Made by a program: the position numbers and the translations under genes. This document shows, one piece after another, positions 1 to 8,036 of a DNA stretch of 32,974 nt. Origin of the DNA: CAZWSE01 sp964636575 (GTDB lineage Bacteria > Pseudomonadota > Alphaproteobacteria > Rhodobacterales > Rhodobacteraceae); contig CAZWSE010000035.1 of assembly GCA_964636575.1 (NCBI GenBank), positions 1-32,974 of the forward strand. Reading direction: 5' to 3'. How positions within the stretch are numbered: the stretch's first letter is position 1; each line of letters begins with the position of its first letter. Under the pieces are notes generated by a model that was not told the DNA's origin, did not search any database, and worked only from the letters and a program-made list of their open reading frames with translations.

Positions 1-1
1 T

Positions 2-2287
2 ATGACCCATTTTGCCGCCCCGATTGCCGAACAAATCTGGGATATGAAGTACCGTTTCAAAGCGGCAGACGGGACGCCGAACGACAAAACGGTCAAGGAC
101 ACTTGGACACGGATCGCGAAAGACCTTGCCAAGGTCGAAGCCAAGCCAGCGGACTGGGAAGGCAAATTCTACGAGGCTTTAGAAGACTTCAAATACCTGC
201 CCGCGGGCCGGATCACGGCTGGGGCGGGCACTGCGCGGCGTGTGACGCTCTTCAACTGCTTTGTTATGGGCACCGTGCCCGACAGCATGGGCGGCATTTT
301 CGATATGCTCAAAGAGGCGGCCCTGACCATGCAGCAGGGCGGCGGCATTGGCTATGATTTCTCGACCATCCGGCCCAAGGGCGCGGATGTATTGGGTGTC
401 TCTGCGGATGCATCTGGCCCGCTGTCATTTATGGATGTTTGGGATGCCATGTGTCGCACCATTATGTCCGCAGGGTCACGCCGCGGCGCGATGATGGCGA
501 CCATGCGCTGCGATCATCCTGATATTGAGGATTTCATCACTGCCAAATCCGATGCCGCGCGTCTGCGGATGTTCAACGTCTCAGTTCTTATCACCGATGA
601 TTTCATGGCGGCCGTCAAAGCCGACAAGCCTTGGGATCTGACCTTCAACGGCAAGACCTATAAAACGGTCCAAGCGCTCGACCTGTGGAACCGGATCATG
701 CAGTCGACTTATGACTATGCCGAACCCGGTGTCATTTTTATCGACCGTATCAACGCCGCCAACAACCTGAACTATTGCGAGACCATCGCGGCGACCAATC
801 CCTGCGGTGAACAGCCGCTGCCACCCTATGGGGCGTGTTTGCTCGGCTCGATCAACATGGCGCGGATCGTCTCCAACCCGTTTGAGGCAAGTGCCGCTTT
901 GGACGAGGCCGCGATGACCGATCTTGTCGCCACGGCTGTGCGGATGATGGACAACGTCGTTGATGCCTCCAAATTCCCGCTGCCAGAGCAAGAGCGCGAA
1001 GCCCAACAAAAGCGCCGTATCGGGCTTGGGGTGACCGGTCTTGCGGATGCCTTGCTGATGGTTGGCCTGCGCTACGGGTCCGACGAGGCCGTTTCCCAAA
1101 CCGAGGCGTGGATGAAAGCCATCGCCCGCGCCGCTTATTTGGCGAGCGTTGATCTGGCCAAGGAAAAAGGCCCGTTTCCGCTGTTTGATGCGGATGCCTA
1201 TCTGGCCTCTGGCAATATGATGCAAATGGATGACGACGTGCGCGATGCGATCCGTGAACATGGCATTCGCAACGCTCTGCTGACCTCGATTGCACCCACA
1301 GGCACGATTAGCCTTTATGCGGGCAACGTCAGCTCAGGCATCGAGCCTGTCTTTGCCTATGCCTATACCCGTAAGGTTTTGCAAAAAGACGGCAGCCGCA
1401 CTGAAGAAGAGGTGGTTGATTATGCCGTTCAGCTGTGGCGCGACAAGTATGGCGACAAAGAGCTTCCCGATTACTTCGTGAACGCCCAAACCCTTGCCCC
1501 CGCCGAGCATGTCAAGATGCAGGCCGCTGCCCAAAAGTGGATCGACAGCAGCATTTCCAAGACCATCAACTGCCCTGCGGACATCAGCTTTGACGCGTTC
1601 AAAGAGGTTTATATGCAGGCTTGGGACACGGGCTGCAAAGGCTGCACCACCTATCGCCCCAACGCGGTAACCGGATCGGTTTTGACGGTCTCCGAAGAAG
1701 CCAAAGCGCCAGAAGTCATCACATCCTCTGACGCAGAGCCGATGACCCCCCATGGCGATGTGATCTACATGTCCGAGCCTTTGGATCGCCCCAAAGAGCT
1801 GGAAGGTGCTACCTATAAGGTGAAATGGCCGGACAGCGAGCACGCGATTTATATCACCATCAATGACATCATCATCAACGGCCATCGCCGCCCGTTCGAG
1901 GTCTTTATCAACTCCAAAAACATGGAGCATTTTGCCTGGACCGTGGCCCTGACCCGTATGATTTCTGCTGTCTTCCGTCGCGGTGGTGATGTGTCTTTTG
2001 TGGTTGAGGAATTGAAGGCTGTCTTTGACCCCCGTGGCGGCGCGTGGATGGAAGGCAAATACATTCCGTCGATCTTGGCTGCTATTGGTGGTGTCATCGA
2101 GCGCCACCTGATTTCCATCGGCTTCATCGAAGGCGAGGGCATGGGCTTGAAAGAGGATCCCCAACAGCAGGTTGTGAACCTGGACCAGAACCGAGGCCAA
2201 GCCTGTTCGTCCTGTGGCCAGTATGATTTGCGTATGGTCGAAGGTTGCATGACCTGCGGGTCCTGTGGCTATTCAAAGTGCGGGTGA
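2..2287 (+). CDS. nrdJ: Adenosylcobalamin-dependent ribonucleotide reductase (class II)
   Basis: Reduces ribonucleotides to deoxyribonucleotides in the cytoplasm using a cobalamin-derived radical, so it needs no oxygen and no separate radical-generating subunit. The 761-residue product fits the shorter NrdJ/NrdZ type. The barrel motif NPCGE (residues 266-270) carries the expected Asn, radical Cys268 and Glu. Cys86 (FNCF) and Cys279 (GACLLGSIN) are spaced like the redox pair of Thermotoga NrdJ. The C-terminus is a cysteine-rich tail with several CxxC pairs (about 735-761) that would pass electrons from thioredoxin to the active site. The ATG is only one base from the window edge; the N-terminus MTHFAAPIAEQIWDMKYR matches family starts, so it looks complete, but its promoter and any cobalamin riboswitch lie outside. 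No T-rich terminator follows. The symbol could equally be nrdZ. Confidence 0.93.
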   Translation: MTHFAAPIAEQIWDMKYRFKAADGTPNDKTVKDTWTRIAKDLAKVEAKPADWEGKFYEALEDFKYLPAGRITAGAGTARRVTLFNCFVMGTVPDSMGGIFDMLKEAALTMQQGGGIGYDFSTIRPKGADVLGVSADASGPLSFMDVWDAMCRTIMSAGSRRGAMMATMRCDHPDIEDFITAKSDAARLRMFNVSVLITDDFMAAVKADKPWDLTFNGKTYKTVQALDLWNRIMQSTYDYAEPGVIFIDRINAANNLNYCETIAATNPCGEQPLPPYGACLLGSINMARIVSNPFEASAALDEAAMTDLVATAVRMMDNVVDASKFPLPEQEREAQQKRRIGLGVTGLADALLMVGLRYGSDEAVSQTEAWMKAIARAAYLASVDLAKEKGPFPLFDADAYLASGNMMQMDDDVRDAIREHGIRNALLTSIAPTGTISLYAGNVSSGIEPVFAYAYTRKVLQKDGSRTEEEVVDYAVQLWRDKYGDKELPDYFVNAQTLAPAEHVKMQAAAQKWIDSSISKTINCPADISFDAFKEVYMQAWDTGCKGCTTYRPNAVTGSVLTVSEEAKAPEVITSSDAEPMTPHGDVIYMSEPLDRPKELEGATYKVKWPDSEHAIYITINDIIINGHRRPFEVFINSKNMEHFAWTVALTRMISAVFRRGGDVSFVVEELKAVFDPRGGAWMEGKYIPSILAAIGGVIERHLISIGFIEGEGMGLKEDPQQQVVNLDQNRGQACSSCGQYDLRMVEGCMTCGSCGYSKCG

Positions 2288-2330
2288 TCTGACCCTTTGA
2301 AGACACATCAAGCGGTAAGGCCAAGGTGAA

Positions 2331-2359
2331 TTGACTTTGCCCGGCCTCTCTCGCACAGT
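2331..2359 (+). promoter_or_regulatory. Possible lysR promoter
   Basis: TTGACT (2331-2336) lies 17 bases upstream of a weak -10-like CACAGT (2354-2359). The -10 element would overlap the left arm of the dyad at 2356-2378, an arrangement that suits autorepression. The -10 match is poor, so this is a tentative call. Confidence 0.3.
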
Positions 2360-2378
2360 TTCGGCTTTACCGAAACTG
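2356..2378. promoter_or_regulatory. Perfect inverted repeat, probable LysR-family operator (lysR side)
   Basis: Two 9-base arms, CAGTTTCGG and CCGAAACTG, are separated by five bases. The core can be written CAGTTTC-N9-GAAACTG and contains the T-N11-A pattern typical of LysR-type binding sites. It ends 11 bases before the GTG of the LysR gene, so bound protein would obstruct transcription start or early elongation. The same core occurs at 3397-3419 before the neighbouring oxidoreductase gene. It is not followed by a T-run, so I do not call it a terminator. Confidence 0.65.
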
Positions 2379-2389
2379 AAGGTCGCATC

Positions 2390-3361
2390 GTGCCGCTTCC
2401 CCGTATTTCTCTTCAAGCGTTAGAGGCTTTTGAGCGGCTCGCCCAGTCGGGGTCTTTGCAGGACGTCGCTGGTGAGATGAAGCTGTCGATTTCGTCGGTG
2501 TCCCATCATATCGCGCGATTGGAAGATCAGCTGGGGTTGACCCTGCTCGACCGGTCCACGCGCCCGTTTCGACTGACCCGCGAAGGCCAGCAAGCGCTGC
2601 ATCATTTGTCAAAAGGTCTGTTTCACTTACGTCGCGCCACCAGTGAAACTGAAATCTCCGGCCTTCTTGGTACGCGATCTTTGACGATCGGGATTGTCGA
2701 GGATTTTGAAAGCAACGTCACACCGGAACTGGCTGTTGTGCTGGCGCGGCAGATGCCGCGTGCCAAATTGTCGATCCGAAATATCCTCAGCCATGAGGCC
2801 CCTGCGTTGCTGCAAAAGGGTGAAATTGATGTCGCAGTGGCCACTAAGGGAGAGGACCATACATCAGCGCTGACAAGTCATCCACTGGTCCGAGACCCTT
2901 TTGTGCTTGCTGTTCCGAAGGGGCTGGATCTTGAGGTCAAAGCCCTTTTTTCCGCGCAAGACGGGTTGCCCTTTTTGCGGTTCAACAAGGACCACTTGAT
3001 CGGAAAACAAGTCGAAGCGCACTTTTCCAGAAACCGGATTTCCCTGCCGGATCGGTTTTCGTTTGATAGCGTACAATCCATCATGGCGATTATTGCGAAC
3101 GGGGACGGGTGGTCTGTGATGACCCCCGTTGGCTATGTGCGCGGCAGATCGTTTGCAGATAGTGTAGAGCTTCACCCGCTGCCGATTGCTGCCTTTGCGC
3201 GCACGATCCACGTTATGTCGCGAGCTGACTTTGATGGTCAGACGATGCGCGCAATCACAGGTTTGCTGCATCAAATCGTTGGCCGCCGCACGGTAGAGCC
3301 TGCTTGTACCGCGTATCCTTGGTTGCGTGATCAGTGCAGGCTGTTTGACTTGGATGCTTGA
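2390..3361 (+). CDS. LysR-family transcriptional regulator
   Basis: A 323-residue DNA-binding regulator. The N-terminal winged helix-turn-helix (about residues 5-65, recognition region roughly 20-45) is followed by a substrate-binding-like effector domain. Sequences such as LDRSTRPFRLTREGQ after the HTH and the late GWSVMTPVGYVRG segment resemble the GcvA-like branch. The start is a GTG with a weak GAAGG ribosome site about 9 bases upstream. It is followed in the same direction by a methylated-glycine dehydrogenase-like gene, and both genes have the same dyad in their promoters. My inference is that this regulator controls itself and that neighbour, perhaps in response to dimethylglycine, sarcosine or a related substrate. 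The effector cannot be read from the sequence. Confidence 0.9.
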   Translation: MPLPRISLQALEAFERLAQSGSLQDVAGEMKLSISSVSHHIARLEDQLGLTLLDRSTRPFRLTREGQQALHHLSKGLFHLRRATSETEISGLLGTRSLTIGIVEDFESNVTPELAVVLARQMPRAKLSIRNILSHEAPALLQKGEIDVAVATKGEDHTSALTSHPLVRDPFVLAVPKGLDLEVKALFSAQDGLPFLRFNKDHLIGKQVEAHFSRNRISLPDRFSFDSVQSIMAIIANGDGWSVMTPVGYVRGRSFADSVELHPLPIAAFARTIHVMSRADFDGQTMRAITGLLHQIVGRRTVEPACTAYPWLRDQCRLFDLDA

Positions 3362-3394
3362 GGTCTGCGGGTTTTGCGCCCCAAGTTCTCAAAG

Positions 3395-3421
3395 CACAGT
3401 TTCTAAATATTCGAAACTGTG
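3395..3421. promoter_or_regulatory. Inverted repeat, probable LysR-family operator (oxidoreductase side)
   Basis: Arms CACAGTTTC and GAAACTGTG are separated by nine bases (TAAATATTC). The core CAGTTTC-N9-GAAACTG (3397-3419) has exactly the same half-sites and spacing as the site at 2356-2378 and again gives T-N11-A. It ends 9 bases before a TTGACC (3431-3436) that could serve as a -35 box, a usual place for a LysR activator. Its position between the regulator and the putative target makes co-regulation likely. Confidence 0.65.
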
Positions 3422-3497
3422 TGGAAGATGTTGACCTGCGCGAAGGCAGGGTTTTGAAAGTGACAACGGTATTCAGCGCGCTTTGGGGAGAATTGAA

Positions 3498-5921
3498 ATG
3501 CGGGATCAGGCAAGGGTTGTAGTGATCGGCGGCGGCATCGCTGGCTGTTCGGCGCTTTATCATCTGACCCAAGAGGGTTGGTCAGATGTGATGCTGATTG
3601 AGCGCGATGAGCTGACATCGGGCACCACATGGCATTCAGCCGCCCAAGTGACCAACTTTGGCATGACCCAAACGATGGTGGGTCTTAAATCCCATTCCAT
3701 TGCGCTTTATCAGGAATTGCGCGACGACCCGGAATACCCCGTTGGCTATAACTATGGCGACGGTGGTATTCGGTTGGCCAATACCGAGGCCCAGATGGAT
3801 GGGTATCGCCACTTTGCTTCTATGGCCGAGGGCATGGGCGTTGAGTTCGAAGTCTTGGACGCCGAAGAATGTGCCCGCCGTCATCCGTTGATTTCAACCG
3901 ACAACCTGTTGGGCGGATTGTGGGATCCGACCGATGGTCATATTGATCCCGCCCAGTTGTGTCAGGCTTTGGCCCGTCGTGCCCGTTTGGCTGGTGCCGA
4001 AGTCAACCGTCATACCCCTGTCACTGGCTTGACCCAGCACGCCGATCACACTTGGACTGTTCATACTGAAAAGGGCGATGTGAAGGCTGAGATCGTCGTC
4101 AATGCGGGCGGCTACCGTTGCAACGAGATTGGCGCGATGATGGGTGTTGAGCATCCCGTGGCCTCGATGGAGCATCAGTATTTCCTGACCGAGGATATCC
4201 CTGCCATTGCCGAGGCCGGTCACCGTATTCCGCTGCTGCGCTGTCCGATCAGTGATTACTACAGCCGTCAGGAAAAGGGCGGATTGTTGGTTGGTTTCTA
4301 CGAACAAGACTGCCGTCCTTGGGGGATGGATGGCATTGACCCGCGGTTCACCAATGATCTGTGTCCTGATGATCTGGACCGCGTGACAGACGTGCTGGAA
4401 GGCGCCTTTGAGCGTATGCCTGCCCTGATGGAGGTCGGTATTCGTGAAATCGTCAACGGCCCGATCACCTATACCATCGATGGCGCCCCGCTGGTTGGCC
4501 CGATCCCGAACAAGCGCAATGCATTCTGTATTATAGGTTTGCGCGCCGGTTTGGGCGAAGGTGGCGGTCATGGTTGGCTTTTGGCGCAGCAAATTGTCCA
4601 CGGCGAGGCTGTCTACGACACCTGGGCGCTTGATCCGCGCCGCTTTACTGGCCATGCGACGGTTGAGCTGACATCGCTGAAGGCGATTGAGGATTACCAG
4701 AACGAGTTTAGGTTTCACTTCCCCCACGAGCATCGCCCTGCAGGTCGGCCCATGAAGACCACGCCTTTGACCGCTCGGTTTGAGGCAGAGGGCGCTGAGA
4801 TGGGCATCGTCAACGGGTGGGAGCGGATTGATTACATCAAGCCCAGCCCTGATTTTGAGGAAACCTTGGGGTTCACCTTTAATGAGGTCCATGCGGTTGT
4901 CGCGTCTGAGGTTAAGGCCATTTCTGAAGGCGTCGGTTTGACAGAAGTGTCTGGCTTTAACCGCTTTGAGCTGACGGGTGCGGATGTGCATTCTTTCTTG
5001 GACCGTATGATCTGCGGCGCAGTCACCAAGCGGGCTGGGCGTGTTGGTTTGGGGTATTTGCTGAACCACCACGGCATGGTGAAAGGCGAGGCCACGGTTG
5101 CCAACCTGCCGGATGGGCAGCGCGTTTGGTACGGGTCTGCGGCCGCGTCTGAGTATCACGATATGGATTGGCTGACGCAGCACATTGGCGCAGGTGAGGA
5201 CGTGCAGATCAAGTCTTTGACCAATGCCCATACGATCCTTGTGCTGGCTGGCCCAAAGTCTCGTGATGTTTTGCAGGCGGCGTCCCGTGGGGATTGGTCG
5301 CGTGAGGCGTTTCCGTGGTTGTCTGTGCGTGAAGCCTACATCGGGATTGCCCCTGCGGTGGTGCTTGGCGTTAGTTTCTCGGGCGAGTTGGCTTATGAAA
5401 TCCATGTTCCCAATGAAAACCTGAACGCGGCCTATGCGGCCCTGCGCAAAGCGGGCGAGGCCCACGGGCTGCGCTTGTTCGGGTCGCGTGCCGTTGAATC
5501 GATGCGGATGGAGAAAGGGTTCTTGCATTGGAAATCCGATATCCTGACCGAGTTTGATCCGTTTGAGACCAGCCTTGATCGCTTTGTGAAGATGGAGAAG
5601 GGCGATTTCATCGGGAAATCCGCCTTAGAGGCGCGGGTTAAGCACGGTGTCACGAAACGCTTGGTGAGCCTAGCAATTGACTGCGACCATGCCCCAAGTC
5701 ACGGCGGGGCGTCGGTCCGGTTGGACGGCGCGATTGTGGGCACTGTCACCTCTGCCGATTGGGGGCATCGCACGGGGTTGAACCTTGCCTATGCCTTTGT
5801 GGACCCTGAGCATGCAGCGCCGGACACCGCGTTGACGGTGGATGTGATTGGCGCACCCATAGCGGCGCGGGTTATTGAGGCTGGCCCTTACGATCCGGAC
5901 TATTCCAGAATGCGGGCTTAA
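3498..5921 (+). CDS. FAD-dependent dimethylglycine/sarcosine dehydrogenase-like protein with GcvT domain
   Basis: An 807-residue two-domain enzyme. The N-terminal half is a DAO-type flavoprotein: a dinucleotide-binding GGGIAG at residues 11-16 and SGTTWHSAAQ with His46, which aligns with the histidine carrying covalent FAD in mammalian dimethylglycine and sarcosine dehydrogenases. The C-terminal half (about 430-807) is a GcvT-like aminomethyltransferase fold that in relatives binds tetrahydrofolate and captures the released one-carbon unit as methylene-THF. The likely reaction is oxidative N-demethylation of a methylated glycine, part of glycine betaine or choline breakdown. The exact substrate is not decided by sequence and paralogues are common in this group. 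The ATG at 3498 is chosen over an in-frame TTG at 3483 because GGGGAG sits 7 bases before it. A LysR gene with a matching operator lies directly upstream. Confidence 0.85.
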   Translation: MRDQARVVVIGGGIAGCSALYHLTQEGWSDVMLIERDELTSGTTWHSAAQVTNFGMTQTMVGLKSHSIALYQELRDDPEYPVGYNYGDGGIRLANTEAQMDGYRHFASMAEGMGVEFEVLDAEECARRHPLISTDNLLGGLWDPTDGHIDPAQLCQALARRARLAGAEVNRHTPVTGLTQHADHTWTVHTEKGDVKAEIVVNAGGYRCNEIGAMMGVEHPVASMEHQYFLTEDIPAIAEAGHRIPLLRCPISDYYSRQEKGGLLVGFYEQDCRPWGMDGIDPRFTNDLCPDDLDRVTDVLEGAFERMPALMEVGIREIVNGPITYTIDGAPLVGPIPNKRNAFCIIGLRAGLGEGGGHGWLLAQQIVHGEAVYDTWALDPRRFTGHATVELTSLKAIEDYQNEFRFHFPHEHRPAGRPMKTTPLTARFEAEGAEMGIVNGWERIDYIKPSPDFEETLGFTFNEVHAVVASEVKAISEGVGLTEVSGFNRFELTGADVHSFLDRMICGAVTKRAGRVGLGYLLNHHGMVKGEATVANLPDGQRVWYGSAAASEYHDMDWLTQHIGAGEDVQIKSLTNAHTILVLAGPKSRDVLQAASRGDWSREAFPWLSVREAYIGIAPAVVLGVSFSGELAYEIHVPNENLNAAYAALRKAGEAHGLRLFGSRAVESMRMEKGFLHWKSDILTEFDPFETSLDRFVKMEKGDFIGKSALEARVKHGVTKRLVSLAIDCDHAPSHGGASVRLDGAIVGTVTSADWGHRTGLNLAYAFVDPEHAAPDTALTVDVIGAPIAARVIEAGPYDPDYSRMRA

Positions 5922-5976
5922 ATCTGCCTTCCTCAGGGCAGGGGGGAGGTTGCGCAACACTTTGTTTACCTTTTTC

Positions 5977-6028
5977 GAATCACCCCCTTCCCTCAGCGAA
6001 TCACCTCTGCTATCGATTCGTTAACAAT
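5977..6028. promoter_or_regulatory. Cluster of three GANTC motifs plus a CtrA-like half-site
   Basis: GAATC (5977-5981), GAATC (5998-6002) and GATTC (6015-6019) fall within 43 bases of the only non-coding DNA upstream of the Hint-domain gene. The first two sit in a direct repeat CGAATCACC with a 21-base period. TTAACAAT (6021-6028) follows and differs by one base from the CtrA half-site TTAACCAT. GANTC is the target of the alphaproteobacterial methylase CcrM. Cell-cycle control is inferred, not shown. Confidence 0.35.
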
Positions 6029-6066
6029 ACAAAAAGAAGACAAACCTAGAGGTAGGTATACAGGCA

Positions 6067-7131
6067 ATGAAGACGGGCTTTCGTGGCACGTTTGTCATTT
6101 CTTGGTCGCAGACGGAGATAGACGGTCTTGAGGCCGCACCGCTGCAATCCCTTGAGATCGGGGCCGCGTGGTCCTGGCGAGGCGATGCAGTGCGGGTTGA
6201 TGGCCCGGCCAATGTTCTGCGACTGGAACGGACAGACACCGAGATGGCCCTGCGGAAAAGGGCGGCGCGCATGGTGCGCCGCCTCGTAGGGGTCGCTTTG
6301 GACGGTGCTGATACGTCACCATCAACTGACAGCGTTGAGGATGAACACCTGCTCAGTGAAAGCAGTGTCATCGTGACCGATGGCGCCCAAAGCTATACCG
6401 TCACTGTCATCGAGGTTGGCCGCAACGCCCCGCCGCTTTTGATGTTCATCGACGAATTGCCCCCCCGCAATACCGACCTATGGATCGTTCATCACAGCCT
6501 TGCCTCTATGAAGTCCGATGTCGCAGCCCCTGAAGCCCGTGGTGTCATTTGCTTTACCCCCGGCACGACCATTGCCACCCCGGATGGCCCAAAGCTGGTT
6601 GAAGAGCTGTGTGAAGGCGACAAGGTTCAAACCAAAGACAACGGCGCGCAGGAAATCTTGTGGACCGGCAGTCGCCGTATGACGGGCGCACGGCTTTTTG
6701 CGATGCCCAAGCTGCGCCCGGTCCGCTTTCGGACAGGAGCCTTGGGCGTTGAACGCCCTGATGAGGAATTGCTGGTCTCGCCCGAACACCGGATGCTGAT
6801 CAAGGGCGACCGTGCGCGCGCTTTGTTCAATACCGATGAGGTTTTGGTCGCTGCAAAAGATCTGATCAATGACCACACGATTGTGGTCGATTCAGCGGTG
6901 CGCGAAATCACCTATGTGCATTTGCTGTTGCCCCGTCACCAGATTGTCTGGGCCAACGGCGTCGAGACTGAAAGCTTCCACCCTGCGAATGCGGCGCTTT
7001 CTACGCTCGATAATGAAGACCGCCGTCGCTTGCTCACATGTCTGCCGCAGGTGGAATATGATGCGCTGACATATGGCAGCTTTGCACGGCGCAATCTGAC
7101 CGCGTCCGAGGCGGCTATTCTGGCGCATTAA
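6067..7131 (+). CDS. Hint-domain (Hint_2-like) protein
   Basis: A 354-residue protein whose C-terminal half (from about residue 160) looks like a Hint domain, the fold shared by inteins and Hedgehog autoprocessing domains. Cys162 in VICFTPGT sits where the domain's nucleophile begins, followed by TIATPDGPKLVEEL; later come SPEHRML (His241), a PRHQ histidine (His291) and SFHP (His305). The first 160 residues are not recognised and show no obvious signal peptide or membrane span. Such proteins are frequent in Rhodobacterales, often attached to calcium-binding repeats; none are present here. Whether it cleaves itself is unknown. An AGGTAGG lies 9-10 bases before the ATG. The upstream region holds three GANTC motifs. 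It is not obviously part of an operon with the S4 gene downstream, which has its own promoter. Confidence 0.8.
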   Translation: MKTGFRGTFVISWSQTEIDGLEAAPLQSLEIGAAWSWRGDAVRVDGPANVLRLERTDTEMALRKRAARMVRRLVGVALDGADTSPSTDSVEDEHLLSESSVIVTDGAQSYTVTVIEVGRNAPPLLMFIDELPPRNTDLWIVHHSLASMKSDVAAPEARGVICFTPGTTIATPDGPKLVEELCEGDKVQTKDNGAQEILWTGSRRMTGARLFAMPKLRPVRFRTGALGVERPDEELLVSPEHRMLIKGDRARALFNTDEVLVAAKDLINDHTIVVDSAVREITYVHLLLPRHQIVWANGVETESFHPANAALSTLDNEDRRRLLTCLPQVEYDALTYGSFARRNLTASEAAILAH

Positions 7132-7151
7132 ACGCGCTGTTGCATGGTCGC

Positions 7152-7179
7152 TTGACTCACACCAAATCCCCCGTATAAC
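7152..7179 (+). promoter_or_regulatory. Sigma-70-type promoter of rpsD
   Basis: TTGACT (7152-7157) and TATAAC (7174-7179) are separated by 16 bases, each one mismatch from consensus. It is the best promoter match I found in the window and suits a highly expressed ribosomal protein gene starting at 7301. The resulting leader would be roughly 110-115 bases, long enough for an S4 translational control site, but I do not see a structure that I can define. Confidence 0.6.
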
Positions 7180-7300
7180 CGCCGCTTCTATTGGTGTTGG
7201 TGGCCCTTGCAAAAGGTTGCCTGTCGGGGGTCAAACCCAGAGGACAACGCCCTTCACATCGCCGCCCCTTAAAGGTGGCCCTAATCGAAGGATATCAGCC

Positions 7301-7921
7301 GTGACAAAACGCACCGCTGCCAAGTACAAAATTGACCGCCGGATGGGTGAAAACATCTGGGGTCGTCCGAAATCCCCCGTCAACCGTCGTGAATATGGCC
7401 CCGGCCAGCACGGTCAGCGCCGTAAAGGCAAACTGTCCGACTTTGGTACGCAGCTGCGCGCCAAGCAGAAGCTGAAAGGCTACTACGGCGATTTGACCGA
7501 GAAACAGTTCCGCCGCATCTATGCCGAGGCCGAGCGTGTCAAAGGCGATACCGGTGAAAACCTGATCGGTCTGCTCGAGCGCCGTTTGGACGCGGTTGTG
7601 TACCGTGCCAAGTTCGTGGCCACCGTTTTTGCCGCTCGTCAGTTCGTGAACCACGGTCATGTCAAAGTGAACGGCCGCAAGGTGAACATCCCGTCCTACC
7701 GCGTCAAAGAAGGCGACGTGATCGAAGTGCGTGATCGTTCCAAGCAAATGGTTGCCCTGCTTGAGGCCACCCAACTGCCAGAGCGTGACGTGCCTGACTA
7801 TGTAGACGCCGACCATTCCAAGATGACCGCGACTTTCGTGCGCACGCCTTCTTTTGGCGACGTACCTTATCCGGTCATGATGGAACCTAACCTCGTGGTT
7901 GAATTCTACGCGAAGAACTAA
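7301..7921 (+). CDS. rpsD: 30S ribosomal protein S4
   Basis: A primary 16S rRNA-binding protein that nucleates assembly of the small subunit body. The 206-residue product has the family's usual length and signatures: TKRTAAKYKIDRR at the N-terminus, SPVNRREYGPGQHG, LLERRLDAVVYRA and an S4 RNA-binding domain around 95-160 (RQFVNHGHVKVNGRKVNIPS). The start is a GTG preceded by AAGGA about 8 bases upstream. The frame is open further upstream, but residues before this GTG do not resemble S4. It is monocistronic here, with its own promoter at 7152-7179 and a strong terminator at 7941-7975, rather than sitting in the alpha ribosomal operon as in enterobacteria. Confidence 0.97.
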   Translation: MTKRTAAKYKIDRRMGENIWGRPKSPVNRREYGPGQHGQRRKGKLSDFGTQLRAKQKLKGYYGDLTEKQFRRIYAEAERVKGDTGENLIGLLERRLDAVVYRAKFVATVFAARQFVNHGHVKVNGRKVNIPSYRVKEGDVIEVRDRSKQMVALLEATQLPERDVPDYVDADHSKMTATFVRTPSFGDVPYPVMMEPNLVVEFYAKN

Positions 7922-7940
7922 GTCTTCGCCGATCTATTCC

Positions 7941-7975
7941 AAAGGCCGCGACGGGAAACCGACCGCGGCCTTTTT
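7941..7975 (+). terminator. Rho-independent terminator of rpsD
   Basis: A perfect 10-bp stem (AAAGGCCGCG at 7941-7950 with CGCGGCCTTT at 7964-7973) runs into a T tract. The loop can fold further as CGG-GAAA-CCG, a GNRA tetraloop hairpin. It lies 19 bases after the rpsD stop codon. Confidence 0.9.
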
Positions 7976-8036
7976 GCATATTGGCAGGTTGGTGTGACCC
8001 TGCGAGGCTCGCCCTCTATCTGATAGGACGCAACAG

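Noticed and set aside
2356..2378. Rho-independent terminator for nrdJ
   Set aside because: The dyad has no T-run after it, lies nearly 70 bases past the stop and directly before the LysR start, and its core is repeated in the next promoter. An operator explains it better.
3894..5528. Long reverse-strand open frame opposite the flavoprotein gene
   Set aside because: It has no recognisable domain or ribosome site, and the forward frame encodes a clear conserved enzyme. Long antisense frames are expected in GC-rich coding DNA.
5924..5941. Terminator after the flavoprotein gene
   Set aside because: CTGCC and GGCAG can form only a 5-bp stem and are followed by G-rich rather than T-rich sequence.
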